The notes: generated from the sequence alone by a model not told the origin. A stretch of 64,000 nucleotides of DNA from Sphagnum compactum (GCA_965153455.1 OZ234493.1:6376213-6440212); one strand, 5' to 3'. Shown: positions 20,870 through 33,563, numbered from the stretch's first letter. Numbers and translations are program-made.

Positions 20870-22935
20870 GGTGGGAGCTTGCCTTCAAGCTCAAACATCT
20901 ACCACTAGGTTGAGGCTCCAAGCTCCCTTGCATCGCCACTTTCCTAAGTTCCCTTGCATCTCCACATTCCTAAGCTTGCCTTGAAGCTTTGGCGGTGGAG
21001 GTGAGAAAAAGGAAGCTAAACCTAGGGGAAAGAAAATGAAGTTTGGTTTAGGAGTGGAGGAGGCAGATAGGTAAGAGGGGAAAACTTTGGGGCAAAGAAC
21101 AAGGCTGAAAAAATCTTGGGCAAGGGAAGAGGAAAATAAAATGGCCCTATTTGGATGTGTTTGGGTTCATCCCCAAAATAGCTTGAACGGCCTCATCTTG
21201 AACTGGTGGCTGCTAGTACACTAAAACCTCCACTCATGATGTAGAGGATCTTATAGTCCTTATTTATTATAGGGAGGACTCAAACTTTCAAGGTCAATTA
21301 TGTTGTTCGAATTATCAATCATTTAAAGTTCGATTATGTCAATATTGAGGGTGAAACTTTGAACACCCCAAATTGGTTTTGTTGACTATCTCATGTGATT
21401 ATTTTGCCAATTATTAACCCCATGGTGAATCCATGGAAAATATCGCCCCTTCACATGCGCACATTTTGTTATCCACTACTACTCTTATAAGAAACACATA
21501 AGAACACCCTTTCTTTTCCATCAACTATCAAAATAGCCATTTCTTTCATAACAATGCCCACCTCTATTTTAGAACATCCATCGTCACACAAAAGCCCCAT
21601 CTAACAAACACCCAACTCATTTTTCAAAGCGCCCACTTTTCTTTGACAACATTTGACATTTAGAACTTGTGTTTTGAACATTTAAGATATGAAAGGTAAA
21701 GGCTCAATACCTAACCTTGTGTCCATTAATTAGTAAAATCTATTATACTCAAGGATGAAAAATTGTTCATAAAAATGACCTTCAAATCATTGATTATTTA
21801 ATAATTATCCAAGTGGACATTTGAGATAATCAACTCATGAAATAATTGATTTTTCGAAGTAGATAATTAGAAGATAATCAGTTCTTGAACCCCTTTAATT
21901 CACTATATATGATACTAAAATATTAACACCTTGAACCTTACAGATAGGCTAAAGGAAACCCATAATTGCAATTCCCCTATTATCTCACACCAATTTTCCA
22001 ATTCTTACACACTATTGTTCCTTATCTTTGCACACAGAAGCCCTATTGTCTCAAGCAGGTGTTTCCTTTCCTTGCACAACCACCGCAGTTGAGTTCTTGT
22101 AAATGAAGTACTAATCTTGAATACTGTAGCCTATGGTCAGTTTCCACATTGACAAAATTCAAATTCAAATTCAAAATTTCAAAAATCAAAATTTCAAAGT
22201 TAATTAATTATTCGACAGACATGTGTTGAAATGGCCAAGGTATTAGGGTATCTACTACTATCAATGATGTTTGGTACATAAACTTTGGTGCTTCCATGCA
22301 CTTGTTATGAATCTAGAAGAGAGAGTGGCTCCAATACTTCCAAAGAATCTAACCTATCAAAAATGTATGTCAAAGCTACTTTAAAAGGGCACATATAATT
22401 GAATATAATAATGGGCTTGATTGTACATAGCTTGCACTTTTATGAAAGGTGTTCCATGTTCCTGGGTGGCTAGAATTGTGTTATTGGTGGGCAAAAGAAT
22501 GTGCTCAGGATGCATGATAGAGTTTTTAAGAGATCATTTGCATAGGAAAAATGGCGATGACAAAGTGGTGATGCATGGAGTGCATGAAGAAACATTCATT
22601 ATGGGTTAGCTCCTGTAATGCAAAGGGGCGGGGATAAGGCCCTGGATCAGTGGTTAGTTATTATTACCTTCTTGTTGGATTAAGGTTAAGGTTACATTAT
22701 GGTGAGGGAGTGAGATTGTGGGAATGTTGAGGCCCTCAAAACACATCCAAAGGTCGTCCCACGAAAATTCAAAAATCATTTATCTGAGTTGTCAAGTGAA
22801 ATGTAAAGTGAAAATAGGTTTTATTGAGGTATCAATATATTATAACAAAGCCCCGCAAAAAAAACTAATTATTTAATGTAAAATTTGATTTTTAACTTGA
22901 TATTCTATGCAACTTTTTTCAATTGTTGGTTTAGG
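20870..22935. other. Intergenic DNA, no gene recognised
   Basis: The stretch near 20880-21130 is purine-rich (GGAAGAGAAGGGTGGGAG type). AAATTCAAATTC repeats occur at about 22150-22200. No believable ORF or RNA gene. Confidence 0.4.
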
Positions 22936-23039
22936 GTTTGTCCTTTCTTATTGTTCATCAATTTCCTTCCATTTTTTTTCCCTCCACTCTCTTCTTTTGC
23001 TTCATTTCAACAAATAGGATTGTCATGGATCATAGAAGA

Positions 23040-23410
23040 GAAAAAAACATGTTAAAAACCTTGACCAATCATGATTTTTTTAGACCATATGCTAACAATT
23101 TTTTTGCCTACCTTCAAGAAAATGTAATAATTTTTTTGAAAAAATTAATGTAAAACTTGCAACCAAACATAACTTTTTTGGCCCATGGGCTAATGAATTT
23201 CATGCCCACCTTCACAAAAAACATAATTAAAAAAATTGAGAAAAAAAATCATAACAAAAAAACTGTGAACCAATCATGGTTTTTTTGGGCTCATGGTTAA
23301 CAAATGTCCAACCCACCTCTAAAAAATTTTTATTAAAAAAAAATGTGGATGATCAAAATTTGACCAATCATGGTTTTTTGAGTTCATGGTCTAATGTACT
23401 TGCCACTAGA
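23040..23410. repeat. ~100-bp degenerate tandem repeat, four copies
   Basis: Each unit has TGACCAATCATGGTTTTTT, then GGGCTCATGG-TAA, then CCCACCT and an A/T tract. Units start near 23059, 23160, 23265 and 23358. Spacing varies from 93 to 105 bases. Confidence 0.65.
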
Positions 23411-23824
23411 CAACAAGTCCATTAGACCATGAAACATTATCCATAATCACCTATTGCTAATATTTCATTTGTTTACATTTCCCTCACCTTTGGTCCTTCA
23501 ACCTTGTGGACAGTAAACTTAAACCATGACTTTTCTTCCAATCATAGATTTCAGATTTTCATAGTCCTAGGCTTTTAGGCTCTAGGGTAGATAGGCTAGT
23601 GAATGAACATTTAAGCTTTCAAACAGCTTCGAATCCTAAGACATTGCTACCTTGTTTCTAAGTTCAAATGGTTTTTTTAGAGCTAAACTTGGTGCATCTA
23701 TAATGATTCAATTGAAAACAAACATAAAATGAGGAAGATATGATTGTAAAAAATAAGTAGAGTTAATGTTTGGTTGCTGACGTAAAATATGATTTAAGAT
23801 TCAGTACATTTATCTTTTCTATGG

Positions 23825-24085
23825 CTCTTTTGTGTTGTTTTTTTTGGGTCTCCAGAGGTCAAAGAAGGAATGTAAAGCTTCGTTTGGCACACCCATAGCT
23901 CTTTAGATCGCTCAATATGGTCAAGAAACAAAAATGGTATGAGATCTTCAAATAAAGGTCATTTTCTTAAAAAACACACTATGTTGCTTTGTGTTTTGTC
24001 TATGTTGTTCCTTTGCCTTTGGAGCTCAAAGAAATAATGTAAAGTTTAGCTTGGCACTCACATAAGTCTTTACATCAATCCAAAA
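23825..24085 (+). repeat. Two-copy direct repeat, ~155 bp apart
   Basis: 23830-23925 and 23985-24080 share TTGTGTTKTKTTT, the block CTCAAAGAAATAATGTAAAG (with changes) and TTGGCAC-CACATA. Copies are diverged; no coding capacity. Confidence 0.5.
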
Positions 24086-24099
24086 GACACAAAAAAATT

Positions 24100-25330
24100 T
24101 CCCATGGATGAATTTAATAAAATTTAACCTATGAGGCCCAAGCTGCTACCCTTTACCTTCCTGAAATGGGTATCCAGGTTTTGCACATCCAACTGCACCC
24201 CAGTATCCAGCTATGCCCATTGAAAAAAAAATCCATTGAATTGGATGAACATGATTAGATTCTATAGCTTCATGTAGTGTAGAGCCCATGTGAAATCATC
24301 CCTCAACCCAAATGGAGTTGATGGTACCTGTAATGCATGAAAAACTATGTAATTCTTTTCACCTAAATTTTTTACATGTAACAAGCATTGCTGTTTTGAC
24401 ACAAGCATCTACATTTCACAACATGTGATTATTTGAATTTTTGTGATTTCGAGACATGGAAAAATATATAAAGACATGTTTGCAAAACGTTAGGCATTTA
24501 ATCCAAATACATAATAATTGGCACATAATTATTCAAAATTTATTATGTTTCTTTGTAATGTCATTGCATTAATAATTATAATAAATAAATTAAATAACTT
24601 AGAACTAGTTCAACAATTGATTGGTAAACATAATTTATTCCAGTGTTTTAAGATGAGCTAGAAATTTACAACATTGTAACAATATTAAATTGTCAAAGAT
24701 CCTTCCTTCACTTCAAAACACTAGGTTGAGGTTACGACGACACATATGCATAACACATTGTATGAAAAGAATTCAATATATAATTCAAAGCAACAATTGA
24801 GCTATTTACACACAAACCCACCAATTTTACACTTAGAACTTCACACTTACAAACCCATTTCCAATGTTTGTTGATGAGACTATGCAAGCACCATTGTTGT
24901 TTCTCCCTTCGATGTGTCTTCGTCTCTGTCAACTTAGTGTCTTGGAAAAAAGATCTCCCAAGATTCTCATCACAAGTATATATAATAATGAAAGATTCAT
25001 AGTAATCAAAATCCTCAAGAATGGTGATGGTACCTACCATGGCATCATTTTAACTAAATTAGTATGGTGCCTAATTGGTCTTGGAGAGATCATATTATAT
25101 TGGTAGGTAACATTCTTGTCATTTATGGATGATAAAAATTAATTTGGGTTTTTAGAGATGTTGTAATTGCTTTGTTATGTTTATGGACATGTCGAAATTT
25201 TAAATTATGAGTTTTGGCATGTGTTCAACATTTTTATTTTCATTGATAATTTTGGTCTTCAACACCCAAGATATAGGAAAACTTTATGTAAAAGCAAGCA
25301 ACCCACTTTCCATTTCTTTCTTTGAGCATT
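24100..25330. other. Intergenic DNA, no gene recognised
   Basis: AT-rich. The opposed open frames near 24732-25106 overlap each other and contain no domain I recognise. Confidence 0.35.
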
Positions 25331-25337
25331 AACAATT

Positions 25338-25445
25338 TGGGGTTGGGTTTTGCTCTTTTGGCTTGGACTTGAGTTCTCTCTCTTTGTTCCTTCTTTTCCC
25401 CTTGCAGGCTGCTTTGTTGGCCTTGCCTACCAAGGCAACGATATT
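25338..25445 (+). mobile_element. Fragment resembling a LINE 3' region
   Basis: Similar to 41150-41250: both share GCTCTTTTGGCTTGGACTTG-like sequence, then TTTGTTCCTTCTTTYCCCC and GGGTGCTTTGTT. At 41 kb this directly follows the LINE-like protein relic, so here it is probably the 3' end of a truncated copy. Confidence 0.45.
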
Positions 25446-25507
25446 GTGTTTAGATTCATTATAGAGTATAGTAGCTTAAGGGATTTTGGCCGCTAGGTAA
25501 TAATAAT

Positions 25508-25736
25508 AGGTCTATTTTTATATGAGGATTTTTGAAAGAAGATACTTTGGCTGGTGTTGAAACTTGAGATTAGTTATAGAGTTATAATATCTTGAATGAT
25601 TTTAGTTTCTTTTGGAGGATTTTTTGAAGATTATATTTTTGCATGGTGAGATATATGAGTTTTCATATTTCTTCTTTTGCCGTAAGATACCTTTTAATGT
25701 AAATAGCAAGGCCACAGTGTGACACATCCCTTGTTT
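25508..25736 (+). repeat. Dispersed repeat B, copy 1
   Basis: About 229 bases that match 42732-42952 as the reverse complement, including the AGGTCTATTTT-ATATGAGGATTTTTGAAAGA end and the GGCCTTGC/GCAAGGCC-type block. In both places a LINE-3'-like fragment lies within 1.6 kb. Identity of the family is unknown. Confidence 0.75.
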
Positions 25737-26224
25737 AATGGAGTTTGCCAGGGTTTCATCATTTAGGTCTGTTTTTGAAGTCAAATTTGGGCCATTCGGA
25801 GTTACAAAAATGAATGAATACTGCCTACAAGGAAGGGACTCGGCTGCAAACTTGATAAAAACCAAGACATGAAAAAGCAACAACACGATGGAAGCCTAAG
25901 TATCAAGCTGCCTAAAAATGATGAGCTGAACGAACCCCATCACCAGGGTTTTAAAGAGCTAGCTATATTGGGTATTGTGCAGTGTGCTTGGCTCTGACAT
26001 CTATCTGCCTGACACAGTGTTTTTTTAGAAATTCTTGTTTGTAGCCAACCAAAAATGACCATCATCATCCTTAGTTAGGAAGATGTAAAAAAAGTGAGGA
26101 TCATCCTTAGGAATATTTAGCCAAATATGGCTACAAACTAGATATGATTTAGTTCTAAAAAATTATCCTCCTATAATTTTTCGCTACACACTTGACACCA
26201 AATACACAAATCTGAAATCTGATG

Positions 26225-26345
26225 ATTTTTACTAATTTTGTTCCCCCTCACTTCACTTCTGGCGATTCAAAACTTCCTCATTTGGGAGTTTTTAATTTCG
26301 TTTTATTGGACGAAATTTCCCCCAAGGAAAAAAAAGGGCTGCTCA
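26225..26345 (+). repeat. Block resembling the helicase upstream region
   Basis: Shares ordered words with 790-902: CCCCTCACTTC-TGGCGA, AAAAC-TC, TTTTTAATTTCG, then TAAAAAAAGGCTG-like. The spacing is similar but the perfect dyad of 870-890 is not kept here. Could be a small dispersed element or a shared promoter module. Confidence 0.45.
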
Positions 26346-26399
26346 GCAGCAGTGTAGCTGCTTTGTGTTTTTGCCCCCTTCTACTGACACTGAAAAACC

Positions 26400-27046
26400 C
26401 TAAACTTCAAGACGCGCATGACTGTGAACAAAGGGACTGATGATTCCTTCCTGCCTGCTAAGGAGCACCATGGTCACGCATGACAATCCTGTAAAGCGGG
26501 AAGAATCAATCAGATCACGGCCCAAAGTATAAATTGTCTCTGGAACTAAAAACCGTCTAAGAAATCCCCCAATAAATAAGAAAATGTACAACGTGATAAA
26601 TCATCGAAATCTTCATGTACTTGTGTGAGCTGCAAGAGTCGGTAATAGAATTGTAAAATTGTATACATTTGTCCAACCTTCACTGAGTCTTCATAGCTGG
26701 TAAGCTGTTCCTGGTTTCTGTATCGAAGCTGTTACCATTTGTACATAAAACTAGGATGCACCAACCTGACCAACAAGCTGTTGCCACCTCCTCCTCAGTG
26801 GCAGAGGGCCCAGTAGGGCTTTTCACTTGTGCACACCAGTGGGTTTGAGAACTCAGAACCCCCCACCTTTTTTTTTTTTGGAGGTATCAGGGTCCCAGAC
26901 ATGATGGGCTATACCAGAAAGACCCACTCGGGGATTATCCCACTGAGTCATGCCATCACCCCTGGGGGTTCCTACATGATCCTAAGGTTGATCTAGTGTA
27001 AATCATGATAGTTGCAAGCACAGTGAAGAACTGCATTAATTAATAA
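26400..27046 (-). other. 3' flank of the glycosyltransferase gene
   Basis: Probably holds the 3' UTR, being downstream on the minus strand. No second gene is seen. Confidence 0.4.
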
Positions 27047-28381
27047 TTAGTCTCCTATGAGAGTATTGGTAAAACCCAGTATGGCTTCAACGTCCTCTGG
27101 CTCTCCAGAGAATTTGCGAGCAAAGAGCCAACAAGAGGAATTGGGGACGCCATTGTAGACGCAGGACTCTTCGTTATCCCAACCAAAGACGCGAGTACTC
27201 ATGGCGTACATACCATCCGTATTCTGCGTCTGGTTCTGAATAGCTAAGATGGTGCTCGTTGTGAAGTTGGCACTGGTGTACATTGCAGGGTGAGATTCCG
27301 TTTCCGGGTTGCTCCAGTTGACGTAAGTGGTGGAGTGATTTGCTATACCAAATGGGTCAACGATATTGAGCAAAGTGGGTAAATAAACTTCGACACTTAT
27401 GCCTCCTTCTCTCCAATGCTCCTTGAATTTGGGGAAGACGAAGAAGTCGCCTACAATCAAGCCTGCATGCCGGCGGTGCACAGAGAACCAAGCCTCACCC
27501 TTGCGCATCACATCGTCACGCAGTTGCCGAGTTTCGGTGGTCCATCCCTGCCGCCACCACTCCCAAGCGAGAAAGGCTTCCACAAAACTCAGCTCCGAGT
27601 TCATCAGATAGTTGTACACGAACCCAAAGCTACGAACGGGAATGGCGGCGTCACACACAAGCGAGAACCAGGCATTGGGTACTGTGCTGTCAAGTAATGC
27701 GTACGCTAGCAACCGTCTCTGAGCCTCCGGCATGGTGATGGCCATACGACCGACGGGCTTGCTGGGGATCTGTCGCTGATGAAAGATGGAGTTGTTGGAA
27801 TAGGAATGGTTGGAACCACCCGGATGTACGTAGATTGAGTAAAGCGACTCGTGTCCTTGAAAGAACTTTCGCCACAACGGCTCCAAAGGGATGGGTCCGC
27901 GCACCATGAACAAGAAGGCGACTCGAGGCGGTGTGCCGGAAGCCTCTGGTAACGGTTGCAGTGCAGCTCGATGCGCCGCGCACAACACCTCCTCGTCGCT
28001 GGCATTGGCTCGCACCCATTCCTCGAAACTTCTTCGTCTATAAGACCCTTGTCTTTGGAACTCAGAGCAGTACCATGCGTCCGAGTCTTCCAGCGTCAGA
28101 AACGTGTTCAAGGGTGGATCAGGCGCTGCTGCAGCTGCTAAATATCGTCGTAGCGAATTAACGTTGCGAACAAATAAACCCGGCGGCCTCGACGCCAGGA
28201 ATGCGAACCCGTGAGTGGTGTTCTCCCAGAAGGTCACAAGCAGCAAGGAAAAGCACAGTAGGATTATCATTGTGTTCAAGTGGCTACGTGCCCATTTCGC
28301 AGGGTGCTTGTAATGAAAATTCCGAGACAACCTTCTGCTTACGCATCTCCGCACTGACTCCTCAAATTTCTGAGCCACCAT
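27047..28381 (-). CDS. Core-2/I-branching enzyme family glycosyltransferase (GT14), single exon
   Basis: Predicted Golgi type II membrane enzyme of the plant Core-2/I-branching beta-1,6-N-acetylglucosaminyltransferase-like family (CAZy GT14). The plant members' acceptor is mostly unknown. The first ATG of the frame is at 28381 and gives 444 residues. A short basic N-terminus is followed by one membrane segment (residues about 36-52, TMIILLCFSLLLVTFW) and a stem. The catalytic domain begins at PPRVAFLFMVRGPIPLEPLW (about 151-170), with the family words GHESLYSIYVHP, FSLVCDAAIPVRSF, SFVEAF, GEAWFSVHRRHAGLIVGD and TTYVNWSN. Several NxS/T sites fit passage through the secretory route. The common plant SESCIPL word is CDAAIPV here, so a divergent subgroup is likely. 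It has no introns, whereas many seed-plant relatives do. The frame is GC-richer than the surrounding DNA. Confidence 0.9.
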   Translation of the reverse strand: MVAQKFEESVRRCVSRRLSRNFHYKHPAKWARSHLNTMIILLCFSLLLVTFWENTTHGFAFLASRPPGLFVRNVNSLRRYLAAAAAPDPPLNTFLTLEDSDAWYCSEFQRQGSYRRRSFEEWVRANASDEEVLCAAHRAALQPLPEASGTPPRVAFLFMVRGPIPLEPLWRKFFQGHESLYSIYVHPGGSNHSYSNNSIFHQRQIPSKPVGRMAITMPEAQRRLLAYALLDSTVPNAWFSLVCDAAIPVRSFGFVYNYLMNSELSFVEAFLAWEWWRQGWTTETRQLRDDVMRKGEAWFSVHRRHAGLIVGDFFVFPKFKEHWREGGISVEVYLPTLLNIVDPFGIANHSTTYVNWSNPETESHPAMYTSANFTTSTILAIQNQTQNTDGMYAMSTRVFGWDNEESCVYNGVPNSSCWLFARKFSGEPEDVEAILGFTNTLIGD

Positions 28382-29138
28382 TCTGCAGGATATCAATAAT
28401 TACCTCCTAACCAAAGACCATGCAGCTCATGTGTTTAAGCAAAATTCCCCGTGAGCTAGCTGCAGCCTACAGCTAGTTACTACTCCCAGTTCCTGGACAC
28501 AATAAAATTTCAGACTATAATCATCAACTAAAGCTGGATTTCCAACCGCTCTCCATGTAATCTCCTACTTGCGGAGTCTAGCTACTCAGAAGTACAAGCT
28601 GCATCCCATAGAGCTCTCTAGAAAAGAAAAAAGCTACTGATCTGCTGCGAAACTTGCCAACTAGCTAGTACTCCTTGCCATGACTATCGCCTGAAATTCA
28701 TGTAATTCCTGGGACCACCGAGCTGATGCTGCTCTAGTAAATCGCAACGTCCGAGCAGACTGTACTCTCCTAGATCCATAATTGCCCCCCAAAAAAACAC
28801 CACCCAAAACCCATTTGGCTTAAATCTCGAGCTCTTGCAAAAACCAAGTCAGTAATCGTGTTAACCGTGCTGCGTGGAGAAGAAGCTAATCCTGCAACCA
28901 TCAGAAGCTAATCCTGCAACAACCATCTCGAGCAGAAGCTCGGCGGAAAATTGCCCCCCAAAAACTCCACCAAACCGCATTTCTGATGGACCCAGAGATA
29001 GATGGGTCCAAAGTTTGGTATCCCTACATTCTAGGGTTAGCTGGAGTCCACTATAGAAACTGCTGTAGTAGTAGTAGTAGTATCTGGGGCCACTTTGACA
29101 GATGTTTGTTGAATAATTAATTTTAAAAATTAATTAAT
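28382..29138 (-). promoter_or_regulatory. 5' flank of the glycosyltransferase gene
   Basis: Likely promoter and 5' UTR. It contains two small duplications: GAAGCTAATCCTGCAAC twice at about 28882-28920, and AATTGCCCCCCAAAAA at about 28778 and 28951. A (GTA)n tract is at about 29064-29081. No TATA box was assigned. Confidence 0.4.
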
Positions 29139-29141
29139 TAA

Positions 29142-29364
29142 AGGTGCATTCACACTTGGTGTTAAGGACTCTAGTATTAAGTCCCCTAACACCGAGCTAG
29201 TCATTTTGAACCTAAACCTATTTACCATTTTGTGAAGATTTTATGTTAAGTTAACATTCACTTAATATTATTTACAATATTAACCCATTTAACATTGGTT
29301 GCCACCTAAGATGCCACCTAGATTTTCACTTCACATTGACTTAACATTAGGTGTGAATGCAGCT
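29142..29364. mobile_element. Tourist-like (PIF/Harbinger) MITE, 223 bp, TAA target duplication
   Basis: Termini are inverted: AGGTGCATTCACAC at the left and, read in reverse complement, AGCTGCATTCACAC at the right. The similarity continues into TT-GTGTTAA / TAATGTTAA. The element is flanked by TAA at 29139-29141 and 29365-29367, the 3-bp TWA duplication typical of PIF/Harbinger. It is too short to code and must depend on a transposase elsewhere. Confidence 0.85.
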
Positions 29365-29369
29365 TAAGT

Positions 29370-31460
29370 TTGATCAATCGATTTCAAAATTATATTATGT
29401 TCTCAAAATATTATTCCACCATATTCTTTATTTTCCTTCAGAAAAAAGTAAATTTTATTTTCATTTGGAAAATTTCAACGGTAACCACCACGTGTTTCCA
29501 ATTTAATATGTTGAATATTTATCATCCTTATGGATTTCATTTTAAAGGCTAGCCATCATACGATGAGTCTCTTATTTACAAAATTTGATAATTTTGGTGA
29601 TTCTAGTGACAATGGTAATTGGAGCTGGTATATAAATAATACATGTATAGGGTTGAGTAATATGGTCATCAACTTGATCATTATGAGAACGTATTATATG
29701 AAATCCCAAGCCTAACTATCTTGACATCAAGCTTTCATCAACCCAACTACATGTGGCTTTTCATAACTAATTTTTTATAATTTGTTTGAATTCAATTCAA
29801 CCAAACTATGAAAATAATTCAATTCAATTCAAATTGAATTCAAACAGATTTGAACTCATGAATTCAAGTTGTATGTGTACATTGTCATTGACTGCAAAAC
29901 TTGAAGTGACCCCCTCAATCAATCAAGCCTGGAATACACGATCCCTGATCAAGTGTCTAAAACTGGCAGTACAACCATCGAAGACGGCTGATGATTTTTC
30001 AGTTCCGTTTTCCTGGCTCTAAATATGGAGCTGCTCGAGCCAATTCCCAAGAGTCGGTTATAATTAACAACCACTAACTAATTAATTCAACAAGTGGAAA
30101 AAAGAAAGTTCCAAAATTGTTGACCTGATTACACAACTTGGACAATCTTCTTTCCACCAGCTGCAACAACTTCTGCTTTCTAAATATACAGGAATTCAGC
30201 ATCCAAAATGCCATGAGCTCTTTAGCGTGCAGCCATTTTGATGCACCAGCAGCAGCTACGCAGGTGCCATGGCAGTCAAGCAGCGCTCCAAGGTTCTCTC
30301 TTTCTGGAACCAACAGATATAAAGGGTAGGGTATATGTATATCCTTGGCCAGGAGTTCTAACTAAATAAATTTGGCTTTAAGCCTGGAATGGTGGTTCTT
30401 AAAAATTCATAGAACCGGTTTTGACCTGTCACCGACGTTCTACAGAAATCAAAGAATCAGGTTAAAAGAACCTTGACCCCCCAAACCTCAGTCACTTCTT
30501 TGCTTGTTGCTTCTTGACACCCACAGGTTCTTTGAAAATTCTCTAAAACTGAGTTCTGAAGGTTCTTTCATTATGGATCAGTTTTAAAACTCAGGAACTG
30601 GAGGTTATTAACAAAATCAAAAAAGCACACAACACTCATACCTGGCCCTCAAATCATTGGGTTGTTTTAAAAATTATAAATGTCCTGTCCTAGACTGAAT
30701 CAGTGTTTTTTAATGTGGCAAAAATTCGCCATTTGCGAAATTGAAAAGGTGCCTGTGAAAGGTTCTTGTGGATTTAGGGTGGGTAAAAGAAAAAGTTTGC
30801 CAAAATCTAACAACCACGAAGAGAGGGAGGCTAGCCTAGTTATGGGCAATTGTGTTTTATTGTCACTCTTGACGGTCACAAAGATATGGTGCTTGCCATA
30901 CATTGTTAGGTCCAAAACTTTTGTCATCACACATCACACTCCATTGCAACCATCATCAAACGCCGTTCTTGTGTGTAGAACTAGAATTCACTATCACAAG
31001 TTGAGAATGCAATAAACGCCATTGCCATCCCTTCATGCTTAGAAGATTTGTCATCACCTTTAGACCTCTTCTCAATGCTCATGGTTCACTACCGCAAAGT
31101 TCTTAAGGCTTGGACTCATGAACAGTTAAGCCTTGAATATTGTTGTTTTGCAAGTTTGTTTCTTGTTCATTTAAAGCTCATCAACTAACTAGTAAGTTTG
31201 TGGCTTGTGATCTTCTAAGTTTTTCAAAGTCCATTAATAGTCAACAATTGACTAGATTTTCATTTTAAATGCAACCTTTAAAATCCAAGTTCATCATTGC
31301 ATTGCAATGTGCATTTGTTACAATTGAAAGCAAGAATTTTAAGTACAACATTTGGGTGCTTGCAAGGTTACATGTTGAGAATCTAGGTGTTTGTTGCTCA
31401 TCATCCTTCAAGTTTCAAACGTTTCATTGACATAGATCCACAAACAAATAGGAAAATGAA
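29370..31460. other. Intergenic DNA, no gene recognised
   Basis: AATTCAAATTGAATTC-type low complexity near 29790-29860. 'Aaccggttttgacc' and ggttctt-rich wording at 30.37-30.64 kb relates to repeats at 51.2 and 56.4 kb. The 111-codon frame at 30680-31015 has no recognisable domain. Confidence 0.35.
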
Positions 31461-31462
31461 AT

Positions 31463-33301
31463 GTGATGTTCATTTTGTTTTCAAAGATGAATGGGTTACC
31501 TTGGGTTAAATCCGTTTTAAGTCTTCAAGGTAAGTTGTGGATGGTGCATTGCAAGGTGTTTGTGAAAGGTAAAGAAAAATTTCTAAACCCTAAATTATAT
31601 GGTTTGCAAAAACATTATGTCAAATGTTCAAAAAGCTTTGATTGCCTATCTAGGGATTTCAATAGGTCCCATGACTAATTTTGCACACATGAAGTTATTT
31701 GAATTCTTGATGTTTGCCCATATCCCAAACAAACATTGGACTAATTCTAGTGGGTGAAAAATTGCAATGGCCATGCACAATGTGCTTTTGAATCAAACAA
31801 AATTGGTTGTCCAAAATATTAAATTTGTGTCAATTAATTGGGATGAAATCACAACTATGGACAACCAATCTTGGATATTTGTGCATGTTGATGAAGACTA
31901 GAAAAGGGGGCTAATTCTTTTGAATCTTGAAAATATTGTGGATGGAATCACATCCTATAAACTCATTGCTATGATTGTTTGTTTTCTTACTATTTTTGGT
32001 GGTTTAATAGAAGTTAACATTGTTAACAAGGTTGTTTGCTTTGAGGGTAATGATGTAACAATGTTGCAAGGATTGAAGAAGGGTGTTATCATTGAACTAA
32101 TGGTGAAACATAATCCTTACATTGTCAACATTCATTGTATGGCGCACACTAATGTAATTACCTAGACTTCTTTTCCTTGACTTTAGTTGGGAAGATTGAA
32201 AGTTTATTGCACCCATGTATACATACTATAATCAATCTCCCAAAAGACACCTTGAAAGCTCTAAATTGGTGAAGGTGATCAAGTTGAGGGGTTTGAAATT
32301 TTCCTAAGAACATTAAAGCAAGGTGCATTTCTAGGTTGGCACCTTCTAAATGACTATTTGGTGAGTACAAGACATTCATGGTGAAAATGAGGGATGTTGT
32401 TACTAGTAATCTTAATCCTAAAACTAAGTTACTAATTGTGAGCATTTATACAATGTGGAAATTCTTATGAGCCTAAGTTGTGTTTACTAATGTTGGAAGT
32501 AGTATAAAGTTTGATAAATTTAAAACTTGCTTAAAATAGGTACACATTCACTTGAAATTATGTTGCAATTGTGAAGTTATGTTAGGCAAAATTGTACACC
32601 ATGTATGTGAAAAATAAGATGCAATATGCATCACCACTTCAAAAACTTTTTGGATTTGGTGGAGTGCACTAATGCTATATTATGTGTTGTGTAGTGGACT
32701 AACCTACAAACACAAGCAGAATATGTTGTTTTGTAATTCATTCAATGCTTGTACATGCTTCACAAAATTGACAAATCTACTAGAGAGGTTTCCATAATGA
32801 CTAGGGATGATAAGGCGTTTGCATGCTAAAGTGTCAAAAAGTAGTGCAATGGCCCAACCAAAGGCCTAAAATTGATGAGTTGGATAGAAATAACCCTACA
32901 CAAAAAATTATGAATGCCATAAGCATCATCTACCCTCAATATTGGTTATCTAATTAGATGTTGCCAAGACACTCCTTCGGCATTTAGCCATCTTGAAAGA
33001 ACAATAGTACTACCATAGCAAAACTATGTTGTTAATTTGAGTTTCACAGGATCCCTTGTTGGATGTTGATTTATTTGATCAATAAACCTTTATATTTGTT
33101 GTCACTATGCAATTTGATTGCACTATTGCCATCCAAACCCCCCTTGATTGTAACCCTCCCACTCAAATGTGGAGGCATTTGTATATTAACCAAGTTTTGA
33201 AACACATGTTATCCAAATACTTAAAGCTTGTTCTATGGAATGCGGAGGATGAACATATGGTTTTTACATTTACTTTCATTAAGAATAAGTTGAAGAATTG
33301 A
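31463..33301 (+). pseudogene. hAT-like transposase pseudogene (KIAA1586-like type)
   Basis: Degraded plus-strand coding relic in at least three pieces. 31463-31678 matches the N-terminal BED-like region of this family (GLPWVKSVLSLQGKLWMVHC, then LNPKLYGLQKH). 31830-32165 matches the start of the RNase-H-like core (VSINWDEITT-DNQSWI-VHV, LLNLENIVDGITS, NKVVCFEGNDVTMLQG, IHCMAH). 33107-33301 matches the C-terminal hAT dimerisation region (CNPPTQMWRHLY, then EDEHMVFTFTFIKNKLKN). Many stops and frameshifts lie between, so no product is expected. The assignment comes from motif order recognised by eye. Confidence 0.7.
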
Positions 33302-33563
33302 TTAAATATATGCAACTTAATATAGTTGTTTGAATGTATGTGTAATAGTTTTTTATTCTTTTGATTTTTTCATTTTATATTTCCATCACTAAATGGAATG
33401 AAGAAAAAGTCTTATTATGAAGTGGACATATAGCATGACATTTTCCATGGGCTAACTAGTTTGAACTCAAACTTCCTTACAAATGTGAATGTACACAAAT
33501 TTATCCTATCTATTTGTAGATTGGTATTTTGGTATTAATGTGTTTTATTTTACAAGTCTACTT

